DNA of 64,000 nt from Ruegeria lacuscaerulensis ITI-1157. GTDB lineage: Bacteria > Pseudomonadota > Alphaproteobacteria > Rhodobacterales > Rhodobacteraceae. The stretch covers positions 2,898,115 through 2,962,114 of the forward strand of contig GG704596.1 in assembly GCA_000161775.1 (NCBI GenBank), read 5' to 3'. Under the pieces are notes generated by a model, which saw only the letters and a list, made by a program, of their open reading frames with translations, searched no databases and was not told the DNA's origin. The position numbers and the translations under genes were made by a program. Every line of letters begins with the position of its first letter. Positions within the stretch are counted from its first letter, which is position 1. Below are positions 1 to 9,224 of the stretch, one piece after another.

Positions 1-87
1 GAGACAAAATCTTGGCCGTTTCGAACCCGTCCCTCGAGGGCAAATCGCCAACATCTGTTGCTGGTCGCCAGCGGGGCGAAGCTGCCG
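1..87. other. window edge, no gene recognised
   Basis: This short stretch lies downstream of the minus-strand molybdopterin-binding gene. I see no convincing reading frame or strong hairpin in it. It may belong to a neighbouring gene cut by the window edge. Confidence 0.4.
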
Positions 88-1092
88 TTACGTCACTTTG
101 CGTTTCGCTCGGGGTTGCGGACGGGTCGGGATTTCCTTGAGCAGACCACCCACGCCCATCGCTGCGATATCAGCTCCCGTGGTCGGAATACCGCAGGCGA
201 CCCTCGACAGCACCCAGTCGGCCCCGTTCAAGGCGGGCGAACGTGCGCATCCCGGCAACCCGATGACCGGCCGTTTGCCCAAAGCCCCGAGAAACAGCAG
301 GTTGCCCGGATCAACCGGCATGCCGAAACGGTCCACCTGCCCTCCGGCGCGCAGAACGGCCTGCGGTGCGACATCCGCGACATCGGATGTGGCCGAGCCG
401 GTCAGGATCATGACGATATCGGCGTTCATCCGGGTCAATGCCTGTGCCAGAGCGTCGACCGCGTGCGGAACGATCTGCACGTCGTCCAGGCTCAGACCCA
501 GGGCCTCGACCCGACCGCGCATCGCGGCGATGCCCTTGTCGTTGGGCGGCCCGCCGGGGATGTCGGTCACCACCAACCCGGCGCTGCCAAATATCGGCTT
601 AGCGAGGCGAATGGCCCCCTTTGCCAGCTCAGCCGCGCGCTGAACGTCCGCCAGCGGCACCGCGTAGGAAATGACCTTGATCGTGGCGACCATGCCGCCC
701 GCGCCCATCTGCTGATGCTGCGGAACGGTGGCCACCGTGATCATCGGGTTGACCTGATTGAACGCAAGCAGAGCCTCAACGTCCAGAACGGCTACGCCTG
801 CTTGATCGGCAATCAGGTTGACGCGACCCGTGAACGGTTCGGTCACGCGCAGGTTGGCCCCCTTCGGATCTGGGGTCAGTGCCGCAGCCAATTGGCGCGC
901 GGCTTCGTCCTCGTGACAGTCGCCGGGTTCCAGCCGCGCGACCACCACCTCGGACACGCCCGCTTCGGCCAACAGGGCGACATGCGAATCGTCCAGCATC
1001 ATTCCCTTGCGCAGCTTTTTCGTACCCGCCATGACCGAGTGCGCAAGGATCGCGCCCTTCGTGTCCGCAACCGGTACAGGGCCGAATTTCAT
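88..1092 (-). CDS. molybdopterin-binding (MoCF/MogA-like) protein
   Basis: 334 aa. The C-terminal two thirds resemble the MoaB/Mog molybdopterin-binding fold, with a TGSATSDVAD stretch in the middle and a conserved VIGLPGCARS segment near the end. Proteins of this family are thought to handle the molybdenum cofactor for aerobic molybdenum hydroxylases (xanthine or CO dehydrogenase type), usually next to XdhC/CoxI. Its ATG overlaps the stop of the upstream xdhC-like gene by 4 bp, so the two are probably translationally coupled. It is not a full MoeA: the length and N-terminus differ. The exact biochemical step cannot be read from the sequence. Confidence 0.85.
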   Translation of the reverse strand: MKFGPVPVADTKGAILAHSVMAGTKKLRKGMMLDDSHVALLAEAGVSEVVVARLEPGDCHEDEAARQLAAALTPDPKGANLRVTEPFTGRVNLIADQAGVAVLDVEALLAFNQVNPMITVATVPQHQQMGAGGMVATIKVISYAVPLADVQRAAELAKGAIRLAKPIFGSAGLVVTDIPGGPPNDKGIAAMRGRVEALGLSLDDVQIVPHAVDALAQALTRMNADIVMILTGSATSDVADVAPQAVLRAGGQVDRFGMPVDPGNLLFLGALGKRPVIGLPGCARSPALNGADWVLSRVACGIPTTGADIAAMGVGGLLKEIPTRPQPRAKRKVT

Positions 1093-2057
1093 GCCTTGCC
1101 CCGCAGCACCGCCGTCATCTGCGCGATGATCGCAACGGCAATCTCGGCCGGTCCGGCCGCGCCGATATCCAGACCGATCGGCCCGTGGATGCGTTGCAAC
1201 TGCGCTGCCGAAAAGCCCGCCTCGGTCATCCTCTGCACCCGTTTGGCATGGGTACGCGACGACCCCAGCGCGCCGATATAGAACACGTCCGATTTCAGCG
1301 CGGCCTGCAGGGCCGGATCATCCAGCTTGGGGTCGTGGGTCAGCAGAACCACCGCCGTACGCGCATCCAGTCCGATATTGGCCACGGCCTCGTCCGGCCA
1401 GTCGGTCAGCAGTTTTTCACCGGGAAAGCGGGATTGAGACGCAAACGCCTCGCGCGGGTCGATGATGATCGGGTCATAGCCCGCGATCCGCGCCATCGGC
1501 ACCAGCGCCTGCGCGATATGGACCGCGCCCACCACGATCAGCCGCAAGGGCGGGTTGTGCACGGCCACGAAGGTCTGGCCGTCTTCTTCGAACCCCGAGC
1601 GATCCATGCGCAACCGGTCCGCATAGGCGTTGCGCCGCAGCGCGCGGTGGCCGGTCTCGACATTGACCTCATAGGCCAGCGCCTCGCGCCGCGCCCGCGC
1701 CGCCACCAGTTCGGCCAGCATCGGTTCGGGCAGGACCGCGCCCACCGGCTCGACCAGTACCCGGATCGTGCCGCCGCAGGCCAGCCCGACAGCAAAGGCA
1801 TCCTCGTCGCTCACCCCGAATTCCAGCAGGCGCGCTTCGCCCACCTGCATGGCCTCGAGCGCCTCGACGATCACCGCGCCTTCGACACAGCCGCCCGAGA
1901 CCGAGCCTTCGATCCGGCCGTCGCCGCCGATGACCAGTTGGGCCCCCACCCGCCGGGGTGCGCTGCCCCAGGTTTCGACGACGGTGGCCAAGGCGGCGCC
2001 ACGTCCCTTGCGGAACCACGCCAGAGCCGTTTCCGGGCTGTTGTCAAATCTGTCCAT
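1089..2057 (-). CDS. XdhC/CoxI family molybdenum-enzyme maturation factor
   Basis: 322 aa from the chosen start. The N-terminal XdhC/CoxI domain carries the typical GGCVEG motif near residue 55. The C-terminal half is a Rossmann-like XdhC domain with a LIVVGAVHIA nucleotide loop and a YIGALGS segment. Family members insert or sulfurate the Mo cofactor of xanthine or CO dehydrogenases. The open frame extends 19 codons upstream, but ATG at 2057 has a GGGAGG ribosome-binding site and fits the family N-terminus. It is followed, with a 4-bp overlap, by the molybdopterin-binding gene. No structural Mo-hydroxylase gene is in the window; it may lie to the left. Confidence 0.9.
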   Translation of the reverse strand: MDRFDNSPETALAWFRKGRGAALATVVETWGSAPRRVGAQLVIGGDGRIEGSVSGGCVEGAVIVEALEAMQVGEARLLEFGVSDEDAFAVGLACGGTIRVLVEPVGAVLPEPMLAELVAARARREALAYEVNVETGHRALRRNAYADRLRMDRSGFEEDGQTFVAVHNPPLRLIVVGAVHIAQALVPMARIAGYDPIIIDPREAFASQSRFPGEKLLTDWPDEAVANIGLDARTAVVLLTHDPKLDDPALQAALKSDVFYIGALGSSRTHAKRVQRMTEAGFSAAQLQRIHGPIGLDIGAAGPAEIAVAIIAQMTAVLRGKA

Positions 2058-2105
2058 CGAAGCCTCCCGCCTGATCCTCTTCAACATAAGCAGGTTTTGC
2101 GGGAT

Positions 2106-2140
2106 GAAAAGCAACCCGGCGCGTCACCGGGCGCCGAGTT
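2106..2140 (-). terminator. rho-independent terminator after the YeeE/YedE pair
   Basis: Read on the minus strand, a 10-bp stem (one T-G pair) with an 8-nt loop is followed by GCTTTTC. It sits between the DUF6691 gene and xdhC and would separate the sulfur-transport pair from the molybdenum pair. Confidence 0.6.
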
Positions 2141-2164
2141 GTCAAAGATATCCGCAGTGGGCCG

Positions 2165-2758
2165 TCACTCGGCCGGGTGCGCCTGCGTTGAGGGCTGGCC
2201 CAGCAACCGTTCGGGCAACGCGAAAGCGATGGCGATGAAGGCCAGACCAAGTACGATGCCAAGGATGTCCCCCGGAAGACTGGTGACGCCGTCATAACCA
2301 GAACCGGGAATGACGCCCAGCGTCACCTTGCCCCCCCAGATCGGGTCCAGCAGACCGCTGGCCCTCCACATCGGATATGTCATCATGTAGGCCGCAGCGC
2401 CCAGCAATCCGCCCGCCACGAAGAACAGCGCGTCCTTACGCCCCGAAGCCGCGGCCACCAGGCCCGTACCGGGGCAATAGCCCGCCATCGCCCAGCCGGC
2501 CCCCAGCAGCAGCCCGCCCACGAAGACGCCCGCATAGGCCGCCTTGACCGACATGTGCCCCACATCGACCAGCCCGATCATCTGACCGCCGAACATCAGA
2601 ACCGAACCAAGCCCGATGGCCAGCATGATCGCCTTGGCCAACCGCAGATCCGTCAGGTTCAGCATCTTGTTGATGGTCGACGGGTTCGAGGCGCCGACCC
2701 GGTCCAGAGCCACACCAAAGGCAGCCCCGATGACAATTGCAAGAATGATAGATGTCAT
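2165..2758 (-). CDS. YeeE/YedE family (DUF6691) transporter subunit
   Basis: 197-aa inner-membrane protein with about five hydrophobic segments and a conserved AGYCPGTGL motif containing the cysteine expected of this family. YeeE/YedE-type half-transporters move thiosulfate or related sulfur species; two-gene versions (PmpA/PmpB) are often found beside sulfide or persulfide metabolism genes. A strong AAGGAGG site overlapping the end of the upstream partner gene shows the two are co-expressed. The sulfur substrate is inferred from the family only. Confidence 0.88.
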   Translation of the reverse strand: MTSIILAIVIGAAFGVALDRVGASNPSTINKMLNLTDLRLAKAIMLAIGLGSVLMFGGQMIGLVDVGHMSVKAAYAGVFVGGLLLGAGWAMAGYCPGTGLVAAASGRKDALFFVAGGLLGAAAYMMTYPMWRASGLLDPIWGGKVTLGVIPGSGYDGVTSLPGDILGIVLGLAFIAIAFALPERLLGQPSTQAHPAE

Positions 2759-2761
2759 GGC

Positions 2762-3313
2762 TCAGGCCTCCTTCTTGAACATCAGGATCGAAACGGTGAT
2801 CGCGGCGGCAAAGGCTCCGGCGGCGAAGATGTACCCGCTGACGGCCGTCTGCATCATGCCCGACATCATGTGCCCGGACGTGCAGCCTCCGGCCAGCCGT
2901 GCGCCGTACAACACGATGAACCCGCCCAGAAAGGCGACCAGATAGCGTTTCACGGGGTCGTCACCGTAATTGGCCCGCCACAATGCGGGAACCTTGCGGT
3001 CCTGGGCGTCGATGCCGCCCCGGGCCATGGCCGAAAGAAACCCGCCCAGCATCATCGCCAGGACGAAGACGAAGGAATAATTCAGCGGGTTCGCGACCGA
3101 TTTGGCGTATTTGCCCCCGGATTTCGCCAGATAGGCGTTGGTCGAGGTAAAACCGTCATCGGTTGCGGTCACGAAATCCGGGTTGACGGCATCGGCGATG
3201 ATGCCGTCCAGAATGACGAACTGCGTGGACACGCCGATCGGCTTGACCAGCAAGATCGCCAAAAAGAACACGAGGCCGAGCAGAACTCCGCCCGTTTTCC
3301 AGTTCATTGGCAT
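2762..3313 (-). CDS. YeeE/YedE family transporter subunit (first of pair)
   Basis: 183 aa from ATG at 3313, chosen because an AGGAGGA sequence lies 6 nt upstream; the frame itself opens 6 codons earlier. Hydrophobic segments occur near residues 8-25, 80-100, 120-140 and 155-175. The motif GGCTSGH in the C-terminal half carries the conserved cysteine of the YeeE/YedE fold. It pairs with the DUF6691 gene 3 bp downstream, so the two half-size proteins probably form one transporter. The upstream region holds a candidate FNR-type box and a 13-bp direct repeat. Confidence 0.88.
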   Translation of the reverse strand: MPMNWKTGGVLLGLVFFLAILLVKPIGVSTQFVILDGIIADAVNPDFVTATDDGFTSTNAYLAKSGGKYAKSVANPLNYSFVFVLAMMLGGFLSAMARGGIDAQDRKVPALWRANYGDDPVKRYLVAFLGGFIVLYGARLAGGCTSGHMMSGMMQTAVSGYIFAAGAFAAAITVSILMFKKEA

Positions 3314-3337
3314 GGCATTTCCTCCTGACATTAATCA

Positions 3338-3375
3338 CATTCCATTTCCCTTATATCTTATGCATTCCGTTTCCC
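3338..3375. repeat. 13-bp direct repeat in divergent promoter region
   Basis: CATTCCATTTCCC at 3338-3350 and CATTCCGTTTCCC at 3363-3375 match at 12 of 13 positions, 25 bp apart start to start. They sit just upstream of the YeeE/YedE operon and could be operator half-sites. No regulator gene for it is present nearby. Confidence 0.4.
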
Positions 3376-3377
3376 GC

Positions 3378-3391
3378 ATGATTTGGATCAA
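3378..3391. promoter_or_regulatory. candidate FNR/FnrL-type box
   Basis: The sequence ATGAT-TTGG-ATCAA matches the FNR-family consensus TTGAT-N4-ATCAA at 9 of 10 defined positions. It lies 65 bp upstream of the YeeE/YedE start and about 98 bp upstream of the divergent periplasmic-protein gene, so it could serve either. Oxygen-responsive control is inferred. Confidence 0.45.
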
Positions 3392-3488
3392 ATGGCCGGG
3401 AAACCTTCGGTTGGTTCACGCGGGCCGCCGCTCTACCCTCGCAACGTCGTTCCGCGGCATCCCTGATTGTCGAGATTTGGAGACGACC

Positions 3489-3989
3489 ATGTTGAAACAC
3501 ATCTCCGCATCGATGTTCACCGCGCTTGCCACGGTAGCCCCCGCCTGGGCAGACACATTCGAAAAATACGGCGAGGTCGAGGACTGGAAGGTCTTCATCG
3601 ACAACGACAAGAAATCCTGCCTGATCGAGGCCGTCGACGACGCCGAGAACGTAGTTCAGATGGGCCTGACCGAAGATCGCGGCGTGGGATATGTCGGTGT
3701 CTTCACCAAGGCCGAAACCGACATCAAGCGCAGCGAGAAAGAAGGGGTCGCGATCCTGCTGGGCGACAACCTGTATGTCGGCGAGGCGACCGGCATGAAG
3801 GGAAACATCAACAAGGGCTATTCGGGCGGCTACGTCCTGTCGGACGATCCGCAATTCGCCGATGATCTGGCGCGCCAGAAGGTGATGATCGTGTTCCCTG
3901 AGAAGTCCTTTGGCTTCACCGTCGATCTGACCGGCACCTACAAGGCCATGGAAATGGCGCGCGAATGCAATGAGAAACTGATGCAGTAG
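3489..3989 (+). CDS. periplasmic protein, distantly IalB-like
   Basis: 166 aa. The start ATG at 3489 opens a clear Sec signal peptide (hydrophobic core, cleavage after ALATVAPAWA). The mature part begins DTFEKYGEVEDWKVF and has one cysteine near the start (KKSCL) and one near the end (ARECN), a layout resembling the invasion-associated locus B family; that assignment is weak. The longer upstream frame lacks coding character and is not used. It is divergent from the YeeE/YedE pair and ends directly against the stop codon of the convergent coxE-like gene. Function unknown. Confidence 0.75.
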   Translation: MLKHISASMFTALATVAPAWADTFEKYGEVEDWKVFIDNDKKSCLIEAVDDAENVVQMGLTEDRGVGYVGVFTKAETDIKRSEKEGVAILLGDNLYVGEATGMKGNINKGYSGGYVLSDDPQFADDLARQKVMIVFPEKSFGFTVDLTGTYKAMEMARECNEKLMQ

Positions 3990-5246
3990 CTACTGTGACA
4001 AAGCCGCCATCAGGCGCGCTTTCTCTCCTTGGTCGTCGGGCCTTGAGATCACGGCGGCCAGATCCTCGAGCGATGCAATCGAATGACCGGCGCGGAAGCT
4101 GTCCACATGCGGCAGCATGGTGGCGACGCCTTGGGCTTTGGGCGCGAACCCGTCCCAGCGCAGCAGCGGGTTCAGCCAGATCAGTCGCCGGGCCGACAGG
4201 TGCAGGCGTTCGATCTCTTTTTCCAGCAGATCGGGGTCACCCCGTTCCAACCCGTCGGTGATCAGCAGGACGACGGCCCCCTGCCCCGTCACCCGGCGCG
4301 ACCAGTCTCGGTTGAACTGGTGCAGGCATTCACCGATGCGCGTGCCGCCCTCCCAATCCTGCGCCTCGGCCCCGGCGGCGGCCAGCGCTGCATCGACGTC
4401 GCGCTGATGCAAGTGCCGCGTGATGTTCGTCAGCCGCGTGCCGAAGGTGAACGCATGCACCTTGGCCCAGCCGGCCCCCTTGGCGTTCGAGACCGTGTGC
4501 AGGAAGTGCAGGATGATCCGGCTGTACTGGCTCATCGACCCCGAGATGTCACACAGCGCGATCAGGTTGGGCCAGCGCGGTTTCGGTTTGACCAGCGCGA
4601 TCTGTCGCATTTCGCCGCCCTGACGCATGGCCGCACGCAGGGTACGCGCCCGGTCGATCCGCTGGCCCAGATGGCTGGCCTGACCCCGGCGCGAGGCGAT
4701 CGGGTCCACAGGCAGCTGCAGCCGCGCCAGAATGCGCTTGGCCTGCGCGGTTTCCGCAGTGCTCATCTGTTCGAAATCCAGCGACCGCAGCCGTTCCTCG
4801 GACGAGGCGGTCTGCGTGGCGTCAATCTCGATTTCGCTTTCGCCATCTTGCTCGACGCCCTTGGGCTCGTCCCGTTCGACTCCATCCAGCAGGGCCTCGG
4901 CCGCGCGTTTTTCGCCCGCTTCGGCCATGCGTTCCTCCTGAACTCCGCGAATGGCCGGCAGCATCATCGACATCATGTGCTCAAGATACCGCGGGTCGCG
5001 CCAGTACAGGCGGAAGATCTGGGCGAATACCGTGCGATGCTCGGGCCGGTTCACGAAACAGGCGTGCAGGGTCCAATAGAAATCCTGCTTGCGGCTGAAG
5101 CCCGCCGCCTGCACCGCGCGGATGGCATCGACCACGCGGCCGGGGCCTATCGGCAGCCCGGCCTTGCGCAAGGCGCGCGCGAAATGGGTGATGTTCTGCG
5201 CCAGTTTCGGATCGGCCGGAATTTCCAGCGGAAGCTGTTCGGCCAT
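3990..5246 (-). CDS. CoxE-like VWA domain protein
   Basis: 418 aa. The N-terminal half is a CoxE-type helical region and the C-terminal half a von Willebrand A domain with an intact MIDAS (DISGSMS around residue 235, a GGTRIG threonine loop, ITDG aspartate). CoxE works with the MoxR-type AAA+ ATPase CoxD in maturing the active site of CO dehydrogenase-type molybdenum enzymes. Here the ATPase gene lies directly upstream on the same strand, 37 bp away, but is frameshifted. With xdhC and the molybdopterin-binding gene nearby, a Mo-hydroxylase maturation role is the best inference; which hydroxylase is served is not visible. Confidence 0.87.
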   Translation of the reverse strand: MAEQLPLEIPADPKLAQNITHFARALRKAGLPIGPGRVVDAIRAVQAAGFSRKQDFYWTLHACFVNRPEHRTVFAQIFRLYWRDPRYLEHMMSMMLPAIRGVQEERMAEAGEKRAAEALLDGVERDEPKGVEQDGESEIEIDATQTASSEERLRSLDFEQMSTAETAQAKRILARLQLPVDPIASRRGQASHLGQRIDRARTLRAAMRQGGEMRQIALVKPKPRWPNLIALCDISGSMSQYSRIILHFLHTVSNAKGAGWAKVHAFTFGTRLTNITRHLHQRDVDAALAAAGAEAQDWEGGTRIGECLHQFNRDWSRRVTGQGAVVLLITDGLERGDPDLLEKEIERLHLSARRLIWLNPLLRWDGFAPKAQGVATMLPHVDSFRAGHSIASLEDLAAVISRPDDQGEKARLMAALSQ

Positions 5247-5283
5247 CGCTAGGCCCCCGGAGTGTTTTGGCGCCGGGCGGACA

Positions 5284-6190
5284 TCAGACCGGTTCGAGCG
5301 TGGCTTTGGCCTGATCCAGAATGCGCTTGGCCTCGGAGCCCTGCAATTTCTGGATGTCGTCCTGGTATTTCAGGATCGCGCCCAGCGTGTCGCCGATCAC
5401 CTCGGGGCTGAGGTTGATCACGTCCAGCGCCAGCAGGCATTTCGCCCAGTCGATGGTCTCGGCCACGCCGGGTTTCTTGAACAGGTCCTCGGTGCGCAGA
5501 TGCTGGACAAAGGCCACAACCTCGCGGCTCAGCGCCTCGGCGGCCTCGGGCGCGCGGGCGTGCAGGATCTCCAACTCGCGGTCGAAATCGGGGTAGTCAA
5601 CCCAGTGGTACAGGCAGCGGCGCTTGAGCGCGTCATGCACCTCGCGCGTGCGGTTCGATGTGACGATGACGATGGGCGGTTCGGGCGCCTTGATCGTGCC
5701 CATCTCGGGGATGGTCACCTGGAAATCGCACAACGCCTCTAGCACGAAGGCCTCGAACAGGTCGTCGTGCAGTCCAACTCGACGATCACCAGCACCGGCA
5801 GACGGCCGGGTCGGGCTCCATCGCCTCGAGCAGCGGGCGGCGGATCAGATAGTCGCCGCTGAACAACTCCTCCTGCAGGCCCTTCCGGTCGGACCCGCCG
5901 ACCGCCTCGGCGGTGCGGATGGCCACCATCTGGGCGGGAAAGTTCCATTCATAGACGGCCGAGGACGCATCGAGCCCTTCATAACACTGCAGCCGGATCA
6001 GGCGGCGGCCAAGTCCAGAGGCCAGGGCCTTGGCGATCTCGGTCTTGCCGACGCCCGCTTCACCTTCCAGAAACAGCGGCCGGCCAAGTCTCAGCGACAG
6101 GAACACCACGGTGGCCAGGGCGCGGCCACAGACATAGCCCTGCTCGCCCAGCATCTTCTGAACGGCGTCGATGGAATCTGGCTGGCTCAT
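5284..6190 (-). pseudogene. MoxR/CoxD-family AAA+ ATPase, frameshifted
   Basis: From ATG at 6190 (MSQPDSIDAV...) a MoxR-type ATPase reads with an intact Walker A, GEAGVGKTE, up to LLEAMEPDPA. The reading frame then breaks at about 5800-5812, continues in a second frame for about 10 codons, and breaks again at about 5778-5786 into a third frame that runs intact to the end (VTSNRT sensor 1, ALKRRCLYHW). In the middle piece the Walker B motif reads VIVELD instead of the usual VIDELD. The two indels and the substitution all fall within about 45 bp; everything else is well conserved. This is either a recently inactivated gene or a local sequence error. An intact protein would be about 300 aa and partner the adjacent CoxE. 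Confidence 0.8.
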
Positions 6191-6334
6191 GTGTCTCAAT
6201 CTCCCTTGGCACAACAGGTCATGGCTGCCGCTGCGCGTCAAGACCGTGATCTTTCCGGGACTTGCGGCAATCTGGTCGCCTGGCAAGGTTTGTTGTCACT
6301 TTCCCGTGCGGCCTGCCTGTGCTAGCCCGGCGCC

Positions 6335-7372
6335 ATGACCGATACTCTGACGCTCCGCCGCCCCGATGACTGGCACCTGCATCTGCGCGATGGCGCCATG
6401 CTGCAGGCCGTCCTGCCCGAAACCGCCCGCCATTTCGCGCGGGCCATCATCATGCCCAACCTGGTGCCCCCGGTGGTGACCGGCGCGCAGGCCGCGTCCT
6501 ATCGCGACCGCATCCTGGCCGCCCTGCCCGAAGGCATGAGCTTTGAGCCGTTGATGACCCTGTACCTGACCGAGGATACCGACCCCGACGACATGGCCGC
6601 GGCCCATGCCAGCGGTCTGGTCAAGGCGGTCAAGCTGTACCCGGCCGGGGCCACGACCAATTCGGCCTCGGGCGTGCGGAATTTCGACAAGGTGCGCCCC
6701 GTGCTGGACCGGATGGCCGAGATCGGCCTGCCACTCTGCGTGCATGGCGAGGTTACCGATGCCGAGATCGACATCTTCGACCGCGAGGCGGTGTTCATCG
6801 ACCGCGTTCTGGACCCGATCCGCAAGGCCACGCCGGGCCTGCGCGTTGTGATGGAGCATATCACCACCCGCGACGGCGTGGAGTATGTGCGCGCGAACGA
6901 AACCGACCTGGGCGCCACGATCACCGCACATCACCTGATCATCAACCGCAACCACATCTTGGTGGGCGGGATCAAGCCGCACTACTACTGCCTGCCCGTC
7001 GCCAAACGCGAAGAGCACCGCAAGGCTCTGGTCGATGCCGCGACCTCGGGCGACGAACGGTTCTTTCTGGGGACAGACAGCGCCCCGCATACCGACGCCA
7101 ACAAGGAGACGTCCTGCGGCTGCGCGGGATGTTTCACCGCCACCAACACCATGTCGCTGGTGGCCGAGGTCTTTGACCGCGCGGGCGCGCTGGACAAGCT
7201 GGAAGGGTTCACCTCGGTCAACGGGCCAAGGTTCTACCGGTTGCCCGTCAACGATCAGACCATCACCCTGCAGAAGGGCGAACCGGTCACCTATCCCGAC
7301 AAGATCGAAACGCAGGACGGCCCGGTCACCGTGTTCGACCCCGGCTTCCCGCTGCACTGGCGCGTGGTCTAA
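6335..7372 (+). CDS. pyrC: dihydroorotase, class II
   Basis: 345 aa, the usual length for E. coli-type PyrC, which cyclises N-carbamoyl-aspartate to dihydroorotate in pyrimidine synthesis. Metal ligands are visible: DWHLHLR (H14 and H16), the lysine to be carboxylated in KLYPAG (K100), HGE, EHIT, TAHHL and the catalytic aspartate in GTDSAPH. It is divergent from the MoxR gene, and its stop codon overlaps that of the convergent MmgE/PrpD gene. Confidence 0.97.
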   Translation: MTDTLTLRRPDDWHLHLRDGAMLQAVLPETARHFARAIIMPNLVPPVVTGAQAASYRDRILAALPEGMSFEPLMTLYLTEDTDPDDMAAAHASGLVKAVKLYPAGATTNSASGVRNFDKVRPVLDRMAEIGLPLCVHGEVTDAEIDIFDREAVFIDRVLDPIRKATPGLRVVMEHITTRDGVEYVRANETDLGATITAHHLIINRNHILVGGIKPHYYCLPVAKREEHRKALVDAATSGDERFFLGTDSAPHTDANKETSCGCAGCFTATNTMSLVAEVFDRAGALDKLEGFTSVNGPRFYRLPVNDQTITLQKGEPVTYPDKIETQDGPVTVFDPGFPLHWRVV

Positions 7373-8664
7373 TCAACCAGCCGCTTCGCCAGATCCGCTG
7401 CGCGCCCGCCGGTGCGCAGCATCGACCAGATCGCATCCGCCTCGTCCGCGCCGATCAGCTTGGCGGCCTTGTCACGGACCCGATCCTCGCGGTCGGACAA
7501 GGCCATCGGCGCGGCCAGATCGTGGGTCGCCTCGCGCCGTACCCCGTCCCGCCGCAGCAGCGACAGGCGGGCCTCGGTCTCGGAAAGGGTTTCATCCGCT
7601 TCGACCGAGATCCGGTCGCGCAGCGATTGCAGGCGCGGATCGGCGCAGACCTTGTCCGTATAGCTTTCAGGCAGGGCTGTATCGTATCCCAGCGCCTGCA
7701 TGGCGATCACCGTCCGATAGGAAAACTTGGCGCCCAGCCCGGTTGTCGGCGCGGTCTTATTGCAGACGCTCATCCATCGGGGATGGGTGAGGATCTTGAT
7801 CTCGGCCACCTCAGGTTCGGCGATATCCAGATCGCGTGCCGCCTCGAGCGCGGCGTGCAGTCCATGGCAGCAGGCGTGGAACTTGTGGCTGACGCTTTCG
7901 AACAGCCACTCATCTCCAAGCCCCGACAGAGCTGTGGCTGTGTCATCGGCACCGTAATGCGTCGCGCCAAATCCGAACGGGCCGGTCAGGGCATCGGGAT
8001 TGGGAACGACCCCCCGCTGCACCAGCAGCGCGGCCTCGATCCCGACCGAAGCCGCCTGCCCCGCATTGTAGGGCTTGCCCATGGTGCCAAACTGCGCCTT
8101 GAGGCCCGCCGCCCGGGTCGCGGTCAGCCCCAGAACCCGGCGCATGTCCGCCGCTTCGCATCCCAGTAGGCGGGCGGCCGCCACGGCCGCTCCGAACGCG
8201 CCCGCCGTCGCGGTCTGGTGGAACCCGACCTGATAGTGCCCCCGCCCCAGCCACAGCCCGACACGGATGGACAGCTCCATCCCCACCAAGGCCGCCTCGA
8301 GCAAATCGACGATGGGCTGGTCCTGCCATTCGGCCACGGCCAGCGCGGCCGGAAACACCGCCACCGAGGGGTGGCCGATATGGGCGAAATGCGTGTCGTC
8401 ATAGTCCAGCGCATGCGACACCGTGCCGTTGACCAAAGCCGCAGCGCGCATCGGCGCAGCCCCGCCGCCGAACAGGGTGGCCTGTCCGGCCCCGCCTTCG
8501 TCCAGCACCATCCTTCGCAGGATGCGCGAGACCGGTTCGCTTACCCCTGCGCGCCCGACCGCCAGCCAGTCGAGCGCGGACAAAGACGTGACGATCCGCG
8601 CCTGCGCGGTTGTCTTGACCGGGCCTGCGGCGAATTCGGAAAGAGCGCTTGTGAAATCAGTCAT
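7369..8664 (-). CDS. MmgE/PrpD family protein
   Basis: 431 aa. This is the all-helical MmgE/PrpD fold of 2-methylcitrate dehydratase and cis-aconitate decarboxylase relatives; diagnostic segments include HALDYDDTH near residue 85, [10 protein letters not shown] near 205 and KFHACCHG near 275. The frame stays open far upstream (to 9051), but ATG at 8664 gives the normal family N-terminus and the extension is antisense to the next gene. No methylcitrate-cycle partner is adjacent, so the substrate is uncertain; many Rhodobacterales carry stand-alone copies. Confidence 0.87.
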   Translation of the reverse strand: MTDFTSALSEFAAGPVKTTAQARIVTSLSALDWLAVGRAGVSEPVSRILRRMVLDEGGAGQATLFGGGAAPMRAAALVNGTVSHALDYDDTHFAHIGHPSVAVFPAALAVAEWQDQPIVDLLEAALVGMELSIRVGLWLGRGHYQVGFHQTATAGAFGAAVAAARLLGCEAADMRRVLGLTATRAAGLKAQFGTMGKPYNAGQAASVGIEAALLVQRGVVPNPDALTGPFGFGATHYGADDTATALSGLGDEWLFESVSHKFHACCHGLHAALEAARDLDIAEPEVAEIKILTHPRWMSVCNKTAPTTGLGAKFSYRTVIAMQALGYDTALPESYTDKVCADPRLQSLRDRISVEADETLSETEARLSLLRRDGVRREATHDLAAPMALSDREDRVRDKAAKLIGADEADAIWSMLRTGGRAADLAKRLVD

Positions 8665-8702
8665 ACGGCGCAGTCTAACGTGCGCCCGCGCCGGGTAAAC
8701 CC

Positions 8703-9149
8703 TCAGCCGTAGAGGCTGGCCGCGCGCTGCTCGAAGGCGCGCACGATCCGGTGCATCGCCTCGTTGAAGACTACGCCGATGATGCCCTGCAACACGGCGT
8801 TCTTGAACTCGAAATCGACGTGGAAGGACACGTTGCAGCCGCCCTCGGGGGCGTCCTCGAAATGCCAGTCCGATTTCATGTATTTGAACGGGCCGTCCAG
8901 ATATTCGGTGTCGATCTTCTTTTGATCGGGGTACAGCGTCACCCGGCTGCCGAACCGTTCGCGGAACACCTTGAACGAGATCACCAGATCGGCCTCCATC
9001 ACCTGCGCTTCGCCCGCCGCATAGGTCCGCCGGATCCGCGCGGCCGAACACCAGGGCAGAAACTCGGGGTATTTCGCCACATCCGCAACCAGATCATACA
9101 TCTGCTGCGCGCTATATGGGAGGTGGCGGGTTTCCGAATGAGTGGGCAT
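8703..9149 (-). CDS. RatA/COQ10-like START-domain protein
   Basis: 148 aa SRPBCC/polyketide-cyclase fold. It opens with the family pattern H-x-P-Y-S-A-x-Q-M-Y-D-L-V-A-D-V, followed by YPEFLPWC and GPFKYM. Family members are annotated either as RatA ribosome-association toxins or as coenzyme Q-binding COQ10 proteins. In alphaproteobacteria the COQ10-like lipid-chaperone role is more likely. ATG at 9149 is preferred over the 13-codon longer frame because the family begins just before the SETRHLPYS segment. Confidence 0.87.
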   Translation of the reverse strand: MPTHSETRHLPYSAQQMYDLVADVAKYPEFLPWCSAARIRRTYAAGEAQVMEADLVISFKVFRERFGSRVTLYPDQKKIDTEYLDGPFKYMKSDWHFEDAPEGGCNVSFHVDFEFKNAVLQGIIGVVFNEAMHRIVRAFEQRAASLYG

Positions 9150-9224
9150 GGCAACCTGGGCATTTGAAACGTGACAATGGCGCGTCATGTCGTATGTTGC
9201 GCGCCAAAGATCAAGGGGGCAGCC

